From assembly GCA_029978905.1 (NCBI GenBank), contig JAPOIM010000021.1:1-56352 (forward strand): a DNA stretch of 56,352 bases. Direction: 5' to 3'. The position numbers were made by a program, and so were the translations under genes. This DNA comes from Planctomycetota bacterium (GTDB lineage: Bacteria; Planctomycetota; Planctomycetia; Pirellulales; UBA1268). Below are positions 52,427-56,352 of this stretch, piece by piece (within the stretch, counting starts at the first letter, position 1; every line of letters starts with the position of its first letter). The notes below the pieces were generated by a model, which saw nothing but the letters and a program-made list of their open reading frames with translations, made no database searches and was not told where the DNA came from.

Positions 52427-53521
52427 TCAGGCGTCGGAAGGAGCGGTGGTGTGTGGGCAAGCCACCACACGCTGAATCAGTTCTCGGAGGCCTGCTTCCC
52501 CTTCGAGGATCTCGATCGCGATTTCGAGAGCCACCACCGGCACGCCCTCGAGCGTGGTCTCGCGAATCTTCACAAGGTCTTTGACCGTGGTCACGATGAG
52601 GTCGGCAGCGTTCTCGGTGGCGAGCGTGCCAAGCTGCCTGAGGTCGGCGTCGGTGTAGGGGTGATGATCGGGATGAATGGTTTCTGAGGCGATCATGCAA
52701 CCGGTGGCTGCGACGGTCTTGCGGAAGGCGTTTGGGTTGCCAATGCCGGACACGAGAGCCACCCGCCTGCCGGCGAGATCGGCCAGTGGTCGCGTCTGAC
52801 CGTCTGCTGCACGAAGGCCGCGTGGCGTGTGGGAAGCCTCCGCCCAGATCGGCTGCTTCGGCGACGCGCGGCGGAGGAGTTCGGCTTTGAGTGTGGCCCG
52901 GTGTGGGGCGTCCACCGACAAACTTCGCGTGAGGATCACCGCGTCGGCGCGAGCCAGACCGGAGAGCGGCTCGCGGAGAAGCCCTCGCGGGAAGAGGTGC
53001 CCGCAGCCAAAGGGATCGGTGGCATCCACGGCAAGCAGATTGAGCGAGCGGGCAAGGCGACGGTGCTGAAAGCCGTCGTCAAGGATCACAACGGTCGCGG
53101 CATGCCTGTCGATGGCCTCCTGCACGCCAGCCACACGATCGCGGTTGGCGACGTGCCCCACGCCTGGCACGAGCATCCCCAGTTCTTCCGCCTCATCGCT
53201 CAAACGCCCCGCCGACGCGGCATACCCACGGCTGACAATCGCCGGCTGCTGGTGGAACTCCAGCAGCAGCCTCCCCAGCCACGCGACCAGGGGTGTTTTT
53301 CCCGTGCCCCCCAGGGTCAGGTTGCCCACACAGATCACCGGCACGCGGGCCGTGGAGATGGGCAGCCACCTGGCATCGTAGAGCCAGTTTCTCGCGGTCA
53401 TCACCACAGCGTAGGGCGCCGCACATCCTGCCAAGAGTCCCCGCAGGAGGGTCGCCACGACACCGGTCTGCGAGCCATCCACGAGAGCGCGGAATGTGGC
53501 GGCGTCGGGGAGAAAACTCAT
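52427..53521 (-). CDS. lpxK: tetraacyldisaccharide 4'-kinase
   Basis: A 364-residue inner-membrane-associated kinase that phosphorylates the 4' position of the lipid A disaccharide precursor. The P-loop is VICVGNLTLGGTGKTPLVAW; VILDDGFQHRRLARSLNLLA and GLLREPLSGLARADAVILTR are family motifs; HPDHHPYTDADLRQL is the conserved C-terminal histidine region. An N-terminal hydrophobic stretch (VATLLRGLLAGCAAPYAVVM) probably anchors it. Together with kdsD and kdsC in the window it shows that the organism makes lipid A. It is divergent from the long Gln/Gly-rich gene. Confidence 0.95.
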   Translation of the reverse strand: MSFLPDAATFRALVDGSQTGVVATLLRGLLAGCAAPYAVVMTARNWLYDARWLPISTARVPVICVGNLTLGGTGKTPLVAWLGRLLLEFHQQPAIVSRGYAASAGRLSDEAEELGMLVPGVGHVANRDRVAGVQEAIDRHAATVVILDDGFQHRRLARSLNLLAVDATDPFGCGHLFPRGLLREPLSGLARADAVILTRSLSVDAPHRATLKAELLRRASPKQPIWAEASHTPRGLRAADGQTRPLADLAGRRVALVSGIGNPNAFRKTVAATGCMIASETIHPDHHPYTDADLRQLGTLATENAADLIVTTVKDLVKIRETTLEGVPVVALEIAIEILEGEAGLRELIQRVVACPHTTAPSDA

Positions 53522-53593
53522 GAACAGCGAGGTTGGGTGAAGTACGAGGGGGTGAACAGGATCCGGAAACGCTACGGCTCCTTTGCGACTGGC

Positions 53594-53640
53594 GTCAAAC
53601 GCCTTGGCAGGAGGTCGCTGCGGTCAAACGCCGATATACT
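53594..53640 (+). promoter_or_regulatory. direct repeats next to a -10-like element
   Basis: Two exact copies of GTCAAACGCC (53594-53603 and 53623-53632), 29 bases apart start to start, lie directly before TATACT (53635-53640), a five-of-six match to the sigma-70 -10 hexamer. No good -35 hexamer is present at 16-18 bases, which fits an activator-dependent promoter. It would serve the gene at 53777 with a leader of about 130 bases. Confidence 0.35.
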
Positions 53641-53776
53641 TCCCGAAAGGCTAGAAAAAAGCCGCGTTTGCGTGGAAGTGCGGTGGTGTCTGGGGGAATC
53701 CCGCAGCGAGGGCGGAGAAATGCGGCGACGCCGAGGGCTCACGGGCCTGAGGGTCGTCCGTTAAGGAGTGGGCCCG

Positions 53777-56352
53777 ATGGCAACAGCGACCGACAAATAC
53801 CAGACACCCCTCACCGTGCCGGTGTGGCGCGAGGACGAGGAACGTGCTTCGAAGTCGGAGCGGTATCTGGCGAAGCGGTTGCGGGCCGCTGCCGCCGATC
53901 ATCGCAGTGTGGCCTCGAGCACCTTCTTCGTCGCCTGTGGGGTCGGCCTGCTGGCCTGGCTCTTTCTTGGAGTGCTTGCCGAACACTGGATCGTGTCGGG
54001 CGGGTTGCCTGTGTGGGCTCGGGTGGCGTGGCTCGTGGCGGCGGTCGTCGGGGTGATTGGGGCAACGCTGAAGTGGTTTGTGCCGCTCCTGCAGTACCGC
54101 ATCAATCTGGTCTATGCCGCCCGCACGCTCGAGCAGGGGCATCCCGATCTCCACAACGATCTCGTCAACACCGTGCTCCTGCAGGAACGGTCTGAGGGGA
54201 TTCCTGAGACGGTCACGCACTCGCTGCGGAGGAGGACGGCCCGCGGCCTCGCTCGCCAGCCGGGAGATCTCGTCGCTGACCGTTCGCAGTTGCTGATGCT
54301 TGTGTACGCGCTCGCGGCGCTCGTGGTCCTTGCCTGTCTCTATCAACTCGTTTCGCCCAAGAACCTCTTCGTGTCGGCCGCGAGGCTTGCCGCGCCCTGG
54401 TCGCGGATCATGCCTCCGGCTCGTGTGCGGATTGCGCCTGCCGAGTTTGCCTGGCGGGTGCCGCCGCGCGAGGGGCGTGATGCACAGCCCATGCGGCATC
54501 CATTGGCAGTGGAGCGAGGGGTGGTCACGCTCCACCGCGGTCGCCAGTTGATTGTCAGCAGCACGATTCAAGGGCGGCGTCGCGGAGAGGTGCCGCAGGT
54601 CAGGGTGGTGCCGCTCCAGGAAGACGGAAGCCCCGATCACGCGTCGGCGTGGACGCTGACGATGGCCCGCCGGGTCGGTGGCGGTGGTGCCGAGGTGCCG
54701 GCGGACGAGGTCGACGAGGGGGATGCCCCCACGGCGCGTCGAGAAGTCTTCGAGGCGGTGCTCCCCGGTGGGGACCGAGGGATGGATCGCTCGGCCGAGT
54801 GCACGGTTCTTGCGGGCGATGGCAAAACCGAGCCCGTTCGCGTGATGCTCGTCGAGGTTCCGTCGCTGCTGGTGCGCGAGGTGCTCTACGAGTTTCCGGA
54901 CTACACAAAACGTCCACCGGAAACAGTGCAGTGGCAGGGCGACCTGCAAGCGATTGAAGGCACGCGGGCCACGTTGGTCACCGAAGCCAGCGTGCCGCTG
55001 GCTCGCGCCTGGATCGATTTTGGGTGTGATGGTCGCCACGACTGGGAGCTCACGATTCCCCAGCACGACCCGTTGACGGCGAGGGCGAGTTTTCCGCTCC
55101 GCCTCAACGAAGACCGTACGGGACCGTGGGCCGACAGCTATCAGCTTCAAATGCGTTTGACGAGTGCTGGTCCTGAAGAAGTGCTCACGGAAGAGGTGCG
55201 GCATCGGATTGAGGTGATCGCGGACCTCACGCCCGAAGTACGGATTGTGAAGCCGACCGAACAGGTGGTGAACGTGCCGCCTCAGGCCCCGGCGCCCGTG
55301 CAAATCGCCGCGCGCGACCCCGACTTTGCGATCTCCCGCACGGGGCTTGAGTATCGGGTAATCGCTGAGGGGCAGGTCATCGGGGACGGCATTCTTTGGC
55401 AGCCAGACCGCGAGCACGTGGGGCCTCTCTCGGAAACGTTGCTGCTCACACCGGCGGAGGTGGGGGCCGCGGCGGGACACCGCATCGCCTATCGGGCCTG
55501 TGTGGAAGACAACCGTGAGCCGAGGGCCAATCGAGGCGTGTCGCACCGGGATGACGAGCCGTGGCCAGAGTTCGTGGTCGACAGCCGAGCCGAGCCGCAG
55601 CCGGTGCCTCCACCAGAGGCCCAGCCAAACGACACACAGCCGCAGCAGGGTGGCGATCAACGCGAGCAAGGTTCCTCCGACTCCTCTGACGCGCAAGGCG
55701 GTGACGCACCGCAAGAGGGTGAGCAACAGGAACAGCCAGGTCAGGAGGGTGAGCCGGGTCAAGAAGATGGTCCTGAGCAGGGGGACAACGGCGGTCAACA
55801 AGCGGGCGGGAGTGAGGACTCGTCAGCCGAGCAGCCGGATGCGGGCAGTTCGGGTCAACAGACTGAGGGAGGTGTCTCGGGTGGGTCGGGGCAGGGGGAA
55901 CAAGGTGAGCAGGGGGAACAAGGCGGCGCAGGAGAGGGCTCGCAGCCAGGCGAGGAAGGCGCTCAGGATGGCCAGCAGAACGGCGGCGGCGATGGCCAGC
56001 AGGGTGATGGACGGTCGGGCGTGAACGGAGAGCAGGGGGAAGGCGAGCAGGGCGAGGGGCGCACCCAGGGTGATGGCCGGGGTGAGCCCGAGAGCGGTGA
56101 GCCGATCGCCAGCGACGGTACCGACGATGGCGAAGCGATGGAGCGGATCTTGGCGCACCGTCGCGAGGCGGAGGACCGCAACGACAGCGCATCTCCAGAA
56201 TGCACCCGAGCCGATGGTCAGCCGTGCGGTGAAAAAAACTGCCCAGACTGTCAGGGGGGAGGAAGTGGTTCTTCTGGAGCCGGACAGGGGGCATCGCAAG
56301 GCGAAGGCCAGCAAGGCGAAGGCCAGCAAGGGGAGGGTCAGCAAGGCGAGGG
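53777..56352 (+). CDS. large DUF4175-like membrane protein with a Gln/Gly/Glu-rich region (3' end outside the window)
   Basis: At least 858 residues; no stop before the window edge. AAGGAG at 53763-53768 fixes the start. Membrane segments lie at about 50-70, 82-104 and 172-192. A beta-rich region of about 400 residues follows, and from about residue 605 to the edge the chain is Gln/Gly/Glu/Ser-rich and probably disordered. Near the end is a cysteine cluster (Cys809, Cys817, Cys822, Cys825). Long membrane proteins of this kind (DUF4175-like) occur near MoxR/VWA gene sets, but those genes are not in the window and the family call is tentative. Function unknown. Confidence 0.85.
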   Translation, partial: MATATDKYQTPLTVPVWREDEERASKSERYLAKRLRAAAADHRSVASSTFFVACGVGLLAWLFLGVLAEHWIVSGGLPVWARVAWLVAAVVGVIGATLKWFVPLLQYRINLVYAARTLEQGHPDLHNDLVNTVLLQERSEGIPETVTHSLRRRTARGLARQPGDLVADRSQLLMLVYALAALVVLACLYQLVSPKNLFVSAARLAAPWSRIMPPARVRIAPAEFAWRVPPREGRDAQPMRHPLAVERGVVTLHRGRQLIVSSTIQGRRRGEVPQVRVVPLQEDGSPDHASAWTLTMARRVGGGGAEVPADEVDEGDAPTARREVFEAVLPGGDRGMDRSAECTVLAGDGKTEPVRVMLVEVPSLLVREVLYEFPDYTKRPPETVQWQGDLQAIEGTRATLVTEASVPLARAWIDFGCDGRHDWELTIPQHDPLTARASFPLRLNEDRTGPWADSYQLQMRLTSAGPEEVLTEEVRHRIEVIADLTPEVRIVKPTEQVVNVPPQAPAPVQIAARDPDFAISRTGLEYRVIAEGQVIGDGILWQPDREHVGPLSETLLLTPAEVGAAAGHRIAYRACVEDNREPRANRGVSHRDDEPWPEFVVDSRAEPQPVPPPEAQPNDTQPQQGGDQREQGSSDSSDAQGGDAPQEGEQQEQPGQEGEPGQEDGPEQGDNGGQQAGGSEDSSAEQPDAGSSGQQTEGGVSGGSGQGEQGEQGEQGGAGEGSQPGEEGAQDGQQNGGGDGQQGDGRSGVNGEQGEGEQGEGRTQGDGRGEPESGEPIASDGTDDGEAMERILAHRREAEDRNDSASPECTRADGQPCGEKNCPDCQGGGSGSSGAGQGASQGEGQQGEGQQGEGQQGE
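56297..56352 (+). repeat. 15-base tandem repeats within the Gln/Gly-rich coding region
   Basis: Three complete and one partial copy of a 15-base unit, first seen as CAAGGCGAAGGCCAG at 56297-56311. It is repeated exactly at 56312 and with three changes at 56327, and continues to the window edge. Each unit encodes QGEGQ. Such in-frame repeats can gain or lose copies by slippage without frameshift. Confidence 0.85.

Noticed and set aside
53651..55801. Long minus-strand open frame (716 codons) opposite the last gene
   Set aside because: The plus-strand frame has AAGGAG, membrane segments and continuity to the edge; the opposite frame is His/Arg-rich shadow sequence.
1..56352. tRNA, rRNA, CRISPR, insertion sequence, integrase, toxin-antitoxin or defence genes
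   Set aside because: Looked for T-arm consensus sequences, repeat-spacer patterns, transposase or recombinase motifs and known defence domains across intergenic regions and translated frames; none was seen by eye.

Overview
The window is high-GC, densely packed bacterial chromosome that looks planctomycete (Pirellulales-like). The pointers are family-level: a prepilin-like DUF1559 protein, a secreted DUF1080 protein, formylmethanofuran dehydrogenase-type FhcB/FhcA (archaeal-type C1 pathway), two membrane-anchored terpenoid-cyclase-fold repeat proteins, and LPS genes (kdsD, kdsC, lpxK) that imply a Gram-negative outer membrane. No rRNA, tRNA, CRISPR array, IS element or phage gene was seen. 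Many genes lack a clear Shine-Dalgarno site, so several starts are judgement calls.

Layout. 0.2-4 kb: a small unknown protein, then a TAXI-type TRAP transporter (fused permease plus lipoprotein binding subunit, minus strand). 4.1-8.5 kb: a YbaN/DUF454 membrane protein, class II fructose-bisphosphate aldolase, and an acyltransferase-ACP-acyl-ACP synthetase fusion. 8.6-13.4 kb: kdsD, kdsC and a 1013-aa membrane-anchored protein in the position where proteobacteria carry lptC-lptA. 13.5-16.6 kb: secreted and membrane unknowns, ispH, and a winged-helix regulator with a membrane partner; near-identical palindromes precede both the regulator operon and ispH. 16.9-19.7 kb: HIT protein, dGTPase-like HD protein, PIN-TRAM protein. 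19.7-23.6 kb: DUF1080-fhcB-fhcA, translationally coupled. 23.6-25.3 kb (minus): glycosyltransferase and hypoxanthine phosphoribosyltransferase. 25.4-29 kb: esterase-like protein, scpA, RNase Z-like MBL protein, hemW. 29-32.1 kb (minus): pntAa-pntAb-pntB. 32.1-33.5 kb: a structured leader, rplM and rpsI. 33.7-35.6 kb: a Gly/Met-rich secreted protein and the DUF1559 protein, the latter behind a Fur-like box. 36-40.3 kb: ABC ATPase, permease and helical membrane protein. 40.5-44.8 kb: CNNM/CorC-like protein, proB, purF. 44.8-50.8 kb (minus): trmB, fabZ-like, a 32-aa basic protein, a membrane protein, and the two cyclase-fold paralogues. 51 kb to the end: rpmG, a family 2 glycosyltransferase, lpxK, and a large Gln/Gly/Glu-rich membrane protein that runs off the right edge.

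Themes: envelope biogenesis (kdsD, kdsC, LptC/LptA-like, lpxK, fused acyltransferase, glycosyltransferases), C1 and NADPH metabolism (fhcA/B, pnt), nucleotide and amino-acid synthesis (purF, hpt, proB, dGTPase) and ribosome components (rplM, rpsI, rpmG, trmB). The observations most worth a second look are the LptC/LptA-like giant protein, the shared palindrome linking a local regulator to ispH, the three-way-junction RNA ahead of rplM, and the paired membrane-anchored cyclase-fold proteins.
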